64,000 nucleotides of DNA from Echria macrotheca. Taxonomy: Eukaryota > Ascomycota > Sordariomycetes > Sordariales > Schizotheciaceae. The translations under genes and the position numbers were made by a program. Position 1 is the stretch's first letter. Every line of letters starts with the position of its first letter. The notes under the pieces were generated by a model. It saw only the letters and a program-made list of their open reading frames with translations. It had not been told where the DNA came from and made no database searches. Below are positions 44,150-52,692 of the stretch, in pieces. The stretch is taken from positions 992,001-1,056,000 of the forward strand of contig MU839827.1 in NCBI GenBank assembly GCA_030411725.1. The letters run 5' to 3'.

Positions 44150-44241
44150 ACGGCGAGGAATTGAACAGCAGACCTGTTGAAATAGAAGATAAATATTTGA
44201 AAAGAAACTGCGCGGCACTACCGCTTGGCCACTTAGCCCAA
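44150..44241 (-). other. tRNA-like segment inside the element
   Basis: On the minus strand, reading down from 44241, GGGCTAAGTGGCCAAGCGG resembles a tRNA A box (TGGCCAAGCGGT), and about 60 bases on GTTCAATTCC resembles a B box (GGTTCGAATCC) with two changes. Spacing is longer than a plain tRNA but possible for a Leu/Ser-type with a variable arm. Base pairing of an acceptor stem was not convincing, so this is more likely a tRNA-derived relic than a working gene. Confidence 0.35.
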
Positions 44242-44506
44242 TTTCTTTTAATTTACTAAGGGCATTTGGAGTTAATGCTTAATAACCCATCTACAACCCT
44301 ACAACAACTACACAACAGCCTGTACAAAAGCGTACGCAACAGCCTACCCAACAGCCAACCCAACAGCTGTTGCAACCAACAGTGTTTATAACCAACAGCC
44401 TGCCCATCGGCCTTTGCAACAGCCGGCGCAACAGCCGGCGCAACAGCCTACCCAACAGCCTACCTTACCTAACAGCTTTTGCAACCAATAGTATTTACAA
44501 CCAACA

Positions 44507-44625
44507 ACACTCACAACAGCTTTTGCAACAGCCCTTACAACAGCCCTTGCAACAGCCCTTACAACAGCCCTTGCAACAGCCCTTACAACAGCCCTTGCAA
44601 CAGCCCTTGCAACAGCCTTTGGAAC
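44507..44625 (+). repeat. Tandem repeat, 12-bp unit (CAACAGCCCTTA/G)
   Basis: About nine near-identical 12-bp units alternate A and G in the last position (TTACAACAGCCC / TTGCAACAGCCC), giving a 24-bp higher-order period. One frame reads as Leu-Gln-Gln-Pro repeats, but there is no gene context. Confidence 0.85.
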
Positions 44626-44890
44626 TGATAAGTGGCCCCTAGCAGACTGTTCTGGGCAAAAAGCTGTTGGGGCATAATTAGAAATTTCGTGTTAACTGCT
44701 GTTTTGGTGGATATTTTGGCCCCCGACCTGTTAGGCCCAACATCTGTTAGGCCAATAACAGAATTTCGGCCCTGTTCCGCTTTGAAGGCTCTGTTGATGT
44801 GTGAACAGTCTGTTGGAGGCGTGAACAGTCTGTTACCACCCCCAAAACGCTTACAACAGTCTGTTTAAAACCCCCCCCACCCCTGCATGG

Positions 44891-45284
44891 TAACGACCTC
44901 CGTCATCTTTCATGACCTATGTCAGACCGCTTCGGGTTTTGGGATGTTGAAGTTCAGGACAGTCACCACCGTGCATCACATCTCGCCCCAACCCAGCTGT
45001 TATGATGTCCACTGGGTAGGTAGTAAGCGCATGAACAAAATTCGACGGAATCGGCGGAGCAGGCTCAAGCCTTCAACAAGACTCAAGTGCCACGCAAGAC
45101 CTTAAATCTAGAATAGTATGTTGTTAGGCCTAGTCTAGTCTCAACAAAGCGAGGAAAGCCAAGTGATCCACTGCACCATGTGATTGCGTCTTGCGGGGTC
45201 GGGAGACATCTCCACCGCAGCTCAAAATCTGTCGCTTTCAACAAAACAGCACCGATTTAAGAAGAAGAAAACAGCAACAGTGCC
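44891..45284. other. Intergenic, upstream of nitrilase
   Basis: No gene or RNA recognised. The 60 bases before the nitrilase start are A-rich. Confidence 0.4.
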
Positions 45285-46310
45285 ATGGCCAGCAAACCAA
45301 CAAAGTTCAAGGTGGCAGCTGCCCACGCAGCACCTGTCTTCATGGACAAGGCGGCCACCATCAAGAAAGTGATTCGGCTGATCGAGCAAGCGGGCGCCGC
45401 CGACATCAAGTTGCTCGTCTTCCCCGAGACTTTCGTGCCCGGATATCCCTACTTCATTGAGTGCTACCCTCCGATCACACAGGCCGTCGCTCTCGCCAGG
45501 TATGCCGAAGAGAGCGTGGTTGTCGAGCCCAATGGCGAGGATATGGCTGGGATCCAGGACGCCTGTCGCCGCACGGGGGTAGCCATCAGCTTGGGCGTCT
45601 CGGAGCGTGTCGCCGGCGGCCACACTCTCTTCAACACACAGGTGACTGTCGACAACGACGGAACCATCCTGGGCGTACACCGCAAACTGCAGCCGACATA
45701 CGTTGAGCGCATGGTGTGGGCGCAGGGCGACGGCAGTACGCTCCGAAACTTCCCGCTGTCACTAGGATACAACCTCGGCGGGCTGGCATGCTGGGAAAAC
45801 ACGATGAACGGGGCTCGACAAGCCCTACTCACTCAGGGTCAGCACATTCATGCAGGTGCCTGGCCGGCGCTGTCGACAATGCGCGGGTTCGAGGCGGTCG
45901 CCGACGCCCAGATCGAGGCGCTGATGAAGACGCATGCGCTGACGGCGCAGGTTTTCGTCATCACGGCTTCCAACTACGTCGATGAGTCGTGCCTCAACTG
46001 GATGCGGGAGAGTTTGGGGGAGCAGGATTTTGTGAAGCTGGGTGGCGGGTGGTCGTCGGTTATCCACCCGTTCTGCGCGTTCCTGGCTGGCCCGCATACC
46101 GGCGCCGAGGAGAAGCTGGTCGAGGCCGAGGTCGACTTTGCGCAATTAGGGGTCGTCAAGGTGTGGATCGACGCAGCGGGGCACTATCAGCGACCCGAGA
46201 TCTTGCAGTTCAGCTTTGACCCGAGACCGCACTGGGCCGATGAGAAGACGAACAAGTTCAGGGTGCAGCCGGAGGAGGAAGAGACAGAAATCAAGGGGCA
46301 GAGTGTATGA
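45285..46310 (+). CDS. Nitrilase-superfamily hydrolase (341 aa)
   Basis: Single exon from ATG 45285. The catalytic triad is complete: Glu48 in FPETFVPGYP, Lys134 in HRKLQPTYVER, and Cys169 in GLACWEN. The FPETFVPGYPYF and RKLQPTYVERMVW forms are those of branch-1 nitrilases (nitrile to carboxylate plus ammonia) and their relatives, the cyanide hydratases. The acidic C-terminal tail after about residue 310 matches the tail that helps fungal nitrilases form helical filaments. The protein is soluble, likely cytosolic. Sequence alone does not separate arylaceto- from aliphatic nitrilase or cyanide hydratase, though the residue after the Cys-Trp-Glu motif is Asn rather than the His common in cyanide hydratases, favouring a nitrilase. 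Confidence 0.9.
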   Translation: MASKPTKFKVAAAHAAPVFMDKAATIKKVIRLIEQAGAADIKLLVFPETFVPGYPYFIECYPPITQAVALARYAEESVVVEPNGEDMAGIQDACRRTGVAISLGVSERVAGGHTLFNTQVTVDNDGTILGVHRKLQPTYVERMVWAQGDGSTLRNFPLSLGYNLGGLACWENTMNGARQALLTQGQHIHAGAWPALSTMRGFEAVADAQIEALMKTHALTAQVFVITASNYVDESCLNWMRESLGEQDFVKLGGGWSSVIHPFCAFLAGPHTGAEEKLVEAEVDFAQLGVVKVWIDAAGHYQRPEILQFSFDPRPHWADEKTNKFRVQPEEEETEIKGQSV

Positions 46311-47154
46311 CCGAGATCATCTCCGGGACGCGATTCGTTGGTGAACCGTGCCACATACTTGCAGTTAGAGATAAGGTTTCTTATAGATAGATAGTCTTGT
46401 ATATCGTGCAAAGAAGGAAGCTAGGTAAGAAAGCCCCTTTTCCATTCTGTGTGCCGAAAGTCGCCGGAGCCGTTGAGAGACCTCTGGGTTCACTCCACAG
46501 ACAAAAAAGACTCTGCTGCAACAACCACATCGCCATCACACTTCTGATACGCCTCCCCAATTAATATATCAAATCCCAAAACGGCAGACTCAAGATGGTG
46601 TGCATCCAGCCTCGTGGGTAGCCCCGAACTGGGACGCCTTCCCAAAACGGGTTAGCGGCCTTGGCATTTGCGACCTGCCCGAATCACCACAACTGAAAAT
46701 CGACACAACAACTCTGCTGACACAAAACGCCGAGCTATTTCGAGTCCCATGGCACACTTGCCCACGGTTGCATCGAGATACCATGAACGGCAAATACCAC
46801 CCAGATGCGCGCGACAATGCCGACGACGGCGTCGACCCACCCACAGTTCCCACTCGCTGTCCCTGGGCCCAGCGGCACGCGACCTCGATGTCCACCGCCC
46901 AGAATTTTCTGTCTGCGATATCCTCCAACATCAAACGCCAACTACCCAAGCAGGCATGTCGCGGTGGTCGACAGTCCCGTGCTCGAGGCAACCTAGTCCA
47001 GCACGATGGCCAACCTAGCTAGGCATTTCTAGCCCCGTCTCAGCCCGGTAGCTGCAGAGCTAATGCGTCCCTATAAAACCAGGCCCAACACTCACTCGAT
47101 GCACGGTCTTTTCAGTTCACTCTTGTCAGACCTTTCCGGTTTCTCGCCGTCGAG
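46311..47154. promoter_or_regulatory. Intergenic; promoter of GH18 gene with TATA box
   Basis: TATAAAA at 47072-47078 lies 77 bp before the GH18 start. The rest shows only overlapping short frames on both strands with no features. Confidence 0.5.
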
Positions 47155-48318
47155 ATGAGATTCCTTTGGGCCGCCCTCCTGGGTCTCGCGACGGCTCTGC
47201 CAGTCGACAAAGAGCCGTCCATAGAGAAGGGACCAACCCCGGCAGTCGTCAAGGAGCCAGTAGAGACATCTGTCTTATCAGCCGCCGAAGAGCCGGTCCC
47301 AGTGACGCCGGACCGGGGGACCGACGTGCCACGGCTAGTGCTCTACTTTCAAACGACACACGATGCGCTGGGGCAGCCCATCTCGATGCTGCCGCTCATC
47401 ACGGAGAAGAACATTGCGCTGACGCACCTGATCGTCTGCTCGTTCCACATCAACGAGGGCGGCAACATCACGCTCAACGACTACCCGCCTTGGTATCCGC
47501 TCTTCAACACGCTGTGGAACGAGACGCGTCTGATGCAAGACGCCGGCGTGCGAGTCATGGGCATGGTGGGCGGCGCGGCAGCCGGCTCCTTCTCGCGCCG
47601 CACCCTCGACGGCAACGCGACCACGTTCGAGCACTACTACGGACAGCTGCGCGACACGATCCGCGCGTACCGTCTCGAGGGCATGGACCTCGACGTCGAG
47701 CAGCCCATGAGCCAGGCGGGCATCACGCGGCTCGTCAGCCGGCTGCGCGCCGACTTTGGCCCGGATTTCATCATCACGCTGTCGCCCGTGGCCACGGCGC
47801 TGCAGGGCGGCGGCAACCTCAGCGGGTTTGATTACCAGCAGCTGGAGCACGACGTCGGCAGGCATATCGCCTTCTACAACGCCCAGTTCTACAACGGCTG
47901 GGGCTACGCCGGCTCGACGAGCGAGTACGACACGATCGTCCGGACCGGGTACGCGCCGACCAGGATCGTGCTCGGACAGGTCACGACGTCGGACAACGGC
48001 GGCGACTACGTCGAGCCGGCGCAGCTCAACGAGACCGTCCGGCTGCTGCGGGCCGAGTACGGGCAGATCGGGGGGATCATGGGCTGGGAGTACTTCAACA
48101 GCGCGCCGGGCGGCACCGAGCGGCCCTGGGAGTGGGCGCAGATCATGACGGCCATTCTGCGCCCGGGTCTGGTGCCGCTGCTGCGCATCACCAAGGACAT
48201 CGCCAGGGGGCTGGTGCAGGCGTGGCAGGACAGTCTGGCGGGCGGTGGGGATATGATTGCGACGGCCGTGATGCCGGTGACGCCCACGGTGGACTACTTC
48301 GCCATGGTGAATGCGTAG
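47155..48318 (+). CDS. Secreted GH18 glycoside hydrolase, chitinase-like (387 aa)
   Basis: Single exon. Residues 1-15 form a signal peptide (MRFLWAALLGLATAL), followed by a Pro/Glu/Val-rich linker to about residue 58. The catalytic barrel begins at PRLVLYFQTTHD; the strand 4 signature LEGMDLDVEQ gives Asp178, Asp180 and the catalytic acid Glu182 in DxDxE form. FIITLSPV and HIAFYNAQFYNGWG are later barrel strands with the conserved Met/Tyr region, and GIMGWEYFNSAPGG closes the barrel with its conserved Trp. There is no chitin-binding module and no GPI-like tail. It should cleave beta-1,4-GlcNAc linkages outside the cell, in wall remodelling or degradation of chitin or N-glycans. The second base-rich strand pair is very GC-rich (third positions mostly G/C), which creates long false frames on the other strand. 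Confidence 0.88.
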   Translation: MRFLWAALLGLATALPVDKEPSIEKGPTPAVVKEPVETSVLSAAEEPVPVTPDRGTDVPRLVLYFQTTHDALGQPISMLPLITEKNIALTHLIVCSFHINEGGNITLNDYPPWYPLFNTLWNETRLMQDAGVRVMGMVGGAAAGSFSRRTLDGNATTFEHYYGQLRDTIRAYRLEGMDLDVEQPMSQAGITRLVSRLRADFGPDFIITLSPVATALQGGGNLSGFDYQQLEHDVGRHIAFYNAQFYNGWGYAGSTSEYDTIVRTGYAPTRIVLGQVTTSDNGGDYVEPAQLNETVRLLRAEYGQIGGIMGWEYFNSAPGGTERPWEWAQIMTAILRPGLVPLLRITKDIARGLVQAWQDSLAGGGDMIATAVMPVTPTVDYFAMVNA

Positions 48319-49591
48319 GTACTTGGGTATAGGTAGGAAGGATTTTGCATGTTTCGGGATGTCAATGCGGATCTTTGAGCAAGATAGAGTTAACTGAAAT
48401 AGAAGCACGCTAATATAAACCTTGGTATCATCACCGTTGGGACGAGATGTGCCTGCCAAGACGACCCACTACGGATTTCATCGGGAATTTCAACTTGGGT
48501 CTGTAACTGGTCTGGACTTGTGAACCCGGGATTCATGTTTTCAAGATGTCGCATTCCCCTACCAGCCAGGTTGTTGCCAGGACCTTCATCATCAAACTCA
48601 ACAGCGCATAATACACAGCCCACGGGTCCCGAGTCATTGCAAAAGTTTGTGTCTCGCCGGTCAAAAAGTCGTGCGGGGTTGGCTGTCTCCCCTGAATGGC
48701 ACAGCTTTGTGAGCGCATCGCGACTTTTTCAGGGAGAGAGTCGGTTTCAGAATTCGCGGCCTACAGGGGTCGAACAAGTCGCAGCACCCGCCCGGGCAGC
48801 GCTCAGAAAATTTGAACTCTTCAATCGACCTCAACAGGCTCTTCTGGCTGTATGTCTCACTTCGACCCGCTCTGCGTTGGTTGAAAGCCCTATTCGAGGT
48901 TTTTATCGTCCTGAGGGTTGGTTTGCCGCCAGCAGACAAAAAGAAGCTTATTGCTATTTCTGGTTGGTGGTGGAAAGATCCCCCAGAGAAGATGTACGCG
49001 TATCCTGTTTCAGCTTAGCTGCAACGCAGGGGAATCCGCTGATCTGCCGCCTGCGATCCAAGGGAATCCGATGCAGGTCCCGGATCCCCCCCTCTCACCC
49101 GTTTCAAACCCCGCCGACGGCCCCCCGTTCAAACGGCCGCCCCTGGACCAAACAGCAGCAGAACGCGCGCCAAATTCAACACGCATCCCGTGATTGGGGA
49201 GAGTTGGGATTGTCATCAGTCATGGTTTTCTTTTGCGTGGCAGTTCGGTTCCCCTGTGGCTGTTTTACCAGCCTGTTTTTTTTTCTCTTTTTTTGGCTTC
49301 TGTCAGTGCGGGAGACCTGTGCCCCTGCCGTGGTTCTCCTTCCCGGTGCATCGGCTCCGGTCTGGCGGAGGGAGGGTATATGAATAAATGCCAAGCGGTG
49401 TCCACCATCTTTTTTCGTCCCGTTCATCTTCTCGTCTCATCACCATCTCTCCTTTGGGTGTTTTTTGTGGTTGTCCTTCCCTTCAGCCGGCGACATTGAT
49501 TGTTTGCCTTTTTCTTCGGTCAGCACATTCAGTCCCTTTTCGTGCATCTGTTTTTGTATCTCAAAAAAAACCCGGTCGGGCATCGGACATT
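48319..49591. other. Intergenic region
   Basis: A long frame without an ATG start on the + strand (about 48520-49383) has no features and is rejected. The last 300 bases are pyrimidine-rich with TATATGA near 49377, a plausible promoter for the next gene. Confidence 0.4.
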
Positions 49592-50396
49592 ATGTATTTC
49601 ACCCAGTCTCTACGCTCCGGCGTCATCGCCGCCCTGTTGTTGGGCAACCTGGCCTCGGCCCACGTCCTCAGCCCTGACTACGTCAAGCGGTCTGTGTCAG
49701 GTACGTACGACTCATGTCTGTATGCTGAGAGCAGAAAAGAACTAATAGACGACGATAGAAAAAGCACTGGTCAAGCACCAAGCCGAGCCTGATCCCACAG
49801 TCGCTCCCGAGGTGACTCTCGGTGGCGCTCCCCCGGCGGCTCCAGATGCTCCAGACGCTCCAGATGTCACAGACGCTCCAGACGCTGCTCCGGCACCAGA
49901 CGCTCCGCCCGCCCCGGAGGAGCCTCCCGCAGCACCATCGGTTCTCCCGTTCCCAGATAACTCCACAGCCCCTGCGGCACCCCCCGCCGCTCCTGATGCA
50001 GGCACAGATGCGGGTGCCATTGCTGGTGGCGCCGCTGCCGGTGCTGCAGTCGGTGCCGGTGCCGGTGCCGTTGCCGGTGGTGTTTTGGACGCTGGCAAGG
50101 GCAAGGGAGACGCAAAGGGGAAGGGCGATGCGAAGGGCAAAGGCGATGGCAAAGGAAAGGGAGACGGCAAGGGCAAGGGCAAAGGCAAGGGTAAGGGTAA
50201 GGGAAAGGGCAAAGGAAAGGGAAAGGGCAAGGGCAAGGGTAAAGGCAAGGGAAAGGGAAAGGACGGCGGTGATGCGGCGGCGGCACCGGCGGCCCCAGCG
50301 GCCTCGGCAGCCCCTGAAGCGCCCCCTGCTGCCGCCCCGGCTGCCCCTGAAGCACCTCCCGCAGCTCCCGCAGCTCCGGAGGCGTCGGCAGCATAA
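49592..50396 (+). CDS. Secreted Ala/Pro- and Gly-Lys-repeat protein (248 aa)
   Basis: Exons 49592-49700 and 49759-50396 (58-bp intron, GTACGT..TAG) sum to 249 codons, joined as KRSVS-EKALVKHQ. Residues 1-23 form a signal peptide (SGVIAALLLGNLASAHV); KR at about residue 34 could be a Kex2 cleavage site. Then come an Ala-Pro-Asp repeat region, a Gly/Ala-rich hydrophobic stretch (GAIAGGAAAGAAVGAGAG), a run of about 50 residues of almost pure Gly-Lys dipeptides interspersed with GD/AK, and an Ala-Pro C-terminal tail. No enzymatic domain. The highly basic block flanked by Ala-Pro spacers suggests a structural wall protein or a polyanion-binding secreted protein. The repeat is encoded by AAGGGC-like hexamers. 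Confidence 0.75.
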
Positions 50397-51011
50397 AAGC
50401 ATGATGATTATTAGGCTTGCTATTGATGGAGTTCTGATGCATAAACTGGCAGGATTTAGACTTTACATTCTGTACCATATTGATTCAGCAACATCGCTGT
50501 GTGCGAATACACACCTGGCGCCTTTCGCGCATTGCATCCCATAGATCCCAACTCGATTCGGACCGTATCCGAGCTGTTCGCGAGGCTTTAGTGGTGTTGT
50601 GAGACAGTTTATCCACCGCGAGACTGTCTCTAGGAGAATAGGGGATTTGAGGCTGCGGGAACACAAACTCCAGCCCCAAGCCATAAGGCTACCCAAATCA
50701 ACTCATGAGGCGCAATGTCTGAGGTCTATCGGCCGGCTCGTCGAGATGCTTTGGCATCAGCTGCTCGAGAAGAGTGAAATAGACCGAAAGCGATACCGAA
50801 AGGATGCTGACCGAGAGTCAGCGTTGAACATGGCGCTCGATACCGGCTGGAGCTGTTGGATCTTGTTCATCAGGAGAATACGAGGATCTCAGTCTCTGCG
50901 TTGGTACAGACCCTAGAACAATGGTTATTTCAACTATATAAGACGGATCAAGCAGTATCATCATGGCCATCATCCAACCAGACAACAACAACTCACTCAA
51001 CCCGCAACAAT
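50397..51011 (+). promoter_or_regulatory. Intergenic; promoter of subtilase with TATA box
   Basis: TATATAAG at 50935-50942 lies 70 bp before the subtilase start. No other feature recognised. Confidence 0.5.
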
Positions 51012-52325
51012 ATGAAGTTCAACCTCATCGCCCTCGCGGCCCTCGTCGCAGCCCCGTTGGTACTCGCCGACGCCCCCATCACCAACCAGGACATCAGCGC
51101 CGACCTGATCATCAAAGACTCGTACATCGTCAAGTACAAGGACGGCGCAGACCCCGCACGGCGCAAGAAGCACGAAGACGCCGTCGACAAGAAGGCCAAA
51201 GCCGGCCGCAAGAAGGGCGTCACGCAGCGCATCGATATCGCCGGCGGTTTGCAGGGCTACGTGGTCGAGATAGGCGAGAGCGACCTCAAGGATGTGACCT
51301 CGTCTGATCTCGTCCGTGTTCTCCCTTCCCCCCCTTTCCATCTCCCCAATCTGACCGTCTCGTAGGTTGAATACCTCGAACAAGACACCATCGTATCCCT
51401 CAACCCCCCCTCCCAACCCAACCCGCTCCCACTCCCCAAACGTGCCCTTATCACGCAGCCCAACGCGCCCTCCTGGGGCCTAGGCCGCATCTCGCACCGC
51501 GCGCGCGGAAATGCCGACTACACCTACCAACCGCCCACTTCCCGCCCGTCGGTGCGCGTCTACATAATCGACACGGGCATCCAAACAACCCACACCGAAT
51601 TCCGCACCACCACGGGCCTCGCCCGCGCCGTCTGGGGCGCAAACTTCATCCCCTCGTCCCCCAACACCGACGAAAACGGCCACGGCACGCACACCGCCGG
51701 CACGGTAGCCGGCCGCAGCGTAGGCATCGCGCGCAACGCCACCGTCGTGGCCGTAAAAGTCCTCGACCGCCTCGGCTCCGGTTCTTTATCGGGCGTAATA
51801 TCCGGCATAAACTGGGCCGTCTCGGACGCGTCGGCGCGCGGAATTTTGGGTCGCGCAGTGATCAACATGTCCCTGGGCGGATCTGCGTCGCCAACGCTCA
51901 ACGCGACCGTCGAGGCCGCGTACACAAAAGGGATGAGCGTCGTCGTGGCGGCGGGGAACAGCGGGGCCGATGTCGCGGGATTCTCGCCTGCCTCGGCGCC
52001 GGACGCGATCACCGTCGCCGCGACGGATCGGACAGACGCAAAACCGGGGTGGAGTAATTTTGGGAAAGGGGTGGATCTGTTCGCGCCCGGCGTGGATATT
52101 GTGAGCGCGTGGATCGGGGCCGGGGATAATCTGTATGCGACGGCGTCGGGGACTAGCATGGCGTCGCCGCATGTCGCCGGGCTGGCGGCGTATTTTATTG
52201 ATAAGGAGGGGTTGGCGTCGCCGGCGGCGGTTGCGAATCGGATTCGTGGGGCTGCGACGGTAGGGGTTGTGGTCGGCCCGGCTGGCTCGCCGAATCGGTT
52301 GGCTTATAATGATGACGGGCTGTGA
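51012..52325 (+). CDS. Secreted subtilisin-like serine protease, S8/proteinase K type (419 aa)
   Basis: Exons 51012-51311 and 51366-52325 sum to 420 codons; the intron joins SSDL-VEYLEQD, a conserved prodomain-end block, though the donor GTCCGT is weak. Signal peptide residues 1-19 (MKFNLIALAALVAAPLVLA), I9-type inhibitor prodomain about 35-110 (DSYIVKYKDG...VEYLEQD), then the catalytic domain starting near ALITQPNAPSWGLGRIS. The triad is Asp169 (YIIDTGIQ), His206 (GHGTHTAGTV) and Ser364 (SGTSMASPHVAG), with oxyanion Asn in AAGNSG. The length is standard for secreted fungal proteinase K-like enzymes. It degrades extracellular protein, commonly induced by nitrogen or carbon limitation. Confidence 0.93.
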
Positions 52326-52692
52326 GCTATGTCTTGTCTGTCGAGAGGGTGCTTCGGTGGTCTCGATGGAGAAGACGGCTTAGGTGTGGTGGTGGGCCTG
52401 CTGAGGCACCGGAATGGAGGAAGTACAGCAACCTTGGAGTACTTGTAAGGGGCTTCCACGCGCTGTCGGCTATCAGACTTGTTAAATACAAAGCACAACA
52501 GTGGGATGGGGGATTGAAGATATATCAAAAGTCTTATTACAGGTCCAATGCCCCTCTAACTGTATGCAAATGCAAATGCAACCACTCTATAACTCCGTGA
52601 ATGCCGGTATACCCAACGCCGAGCTATGCACCTTTTTCGTATGCGCTTCCTTTTATCCCCAAGCCACAGCTCCAAAACCACTTAAACACCGC
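52326..52692. other. Intergenic between convergent genes
   Basis: This 367-bp spacer lies between the subtilase and the DHA2 exporter 3' ends. No gene recognised. Confidence 0.4.

Larger units (their letters stand above)
43871..44890. mobile_element. ~1-kb non-autonomous DNA element with inverted ends and TA flanks
   Basis: The left end (43871 on) reads CCATGCAGTGGGGG with a 19-G run, then TTCAACAG and ACAGACTGTTG. The reverse complement of the right end (44890 back) reads CCATGCAGGGGTGGGGGG, then TTTTAAACAGACTGTTG. The outer bases also form TTACC/GGTAA, so the element is flanked by TA on both sides, consistent with a Tc1/mariner-type target site. The interior is dominated by CTGTTGG/CCAACAG motifs in both orientations, plus tandem CAACAGCC units. 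There is no transposase. I infer a MITE-like element mobilised in trans. Confidence 0.7.

Noticed and set aside
44507..44625. Regular short repeats considered as a CRISPR array
   Set aside because: Units are contiguous 12-bp tandem repeats with no spacers, in eukaryotic DNA.
47335..48459. 374-residue minus-strand frame
   Set aside because: Mirror of the GC-rich GH18 gene; codon bias leaves the opposite strand open. No domain.
48520..49383. 287-residue + strand frame
   Set aside because: No ATG at its start, no signal or domain, mixed low-complexity; lies in a promoter region.
49742..50248. Pro/Leu-Pro-Phe repeat frame on the minus strand
   Set aside because: Complement of the Gly-Lys repeat; the + strand has the signal peptide, intron and promoter.
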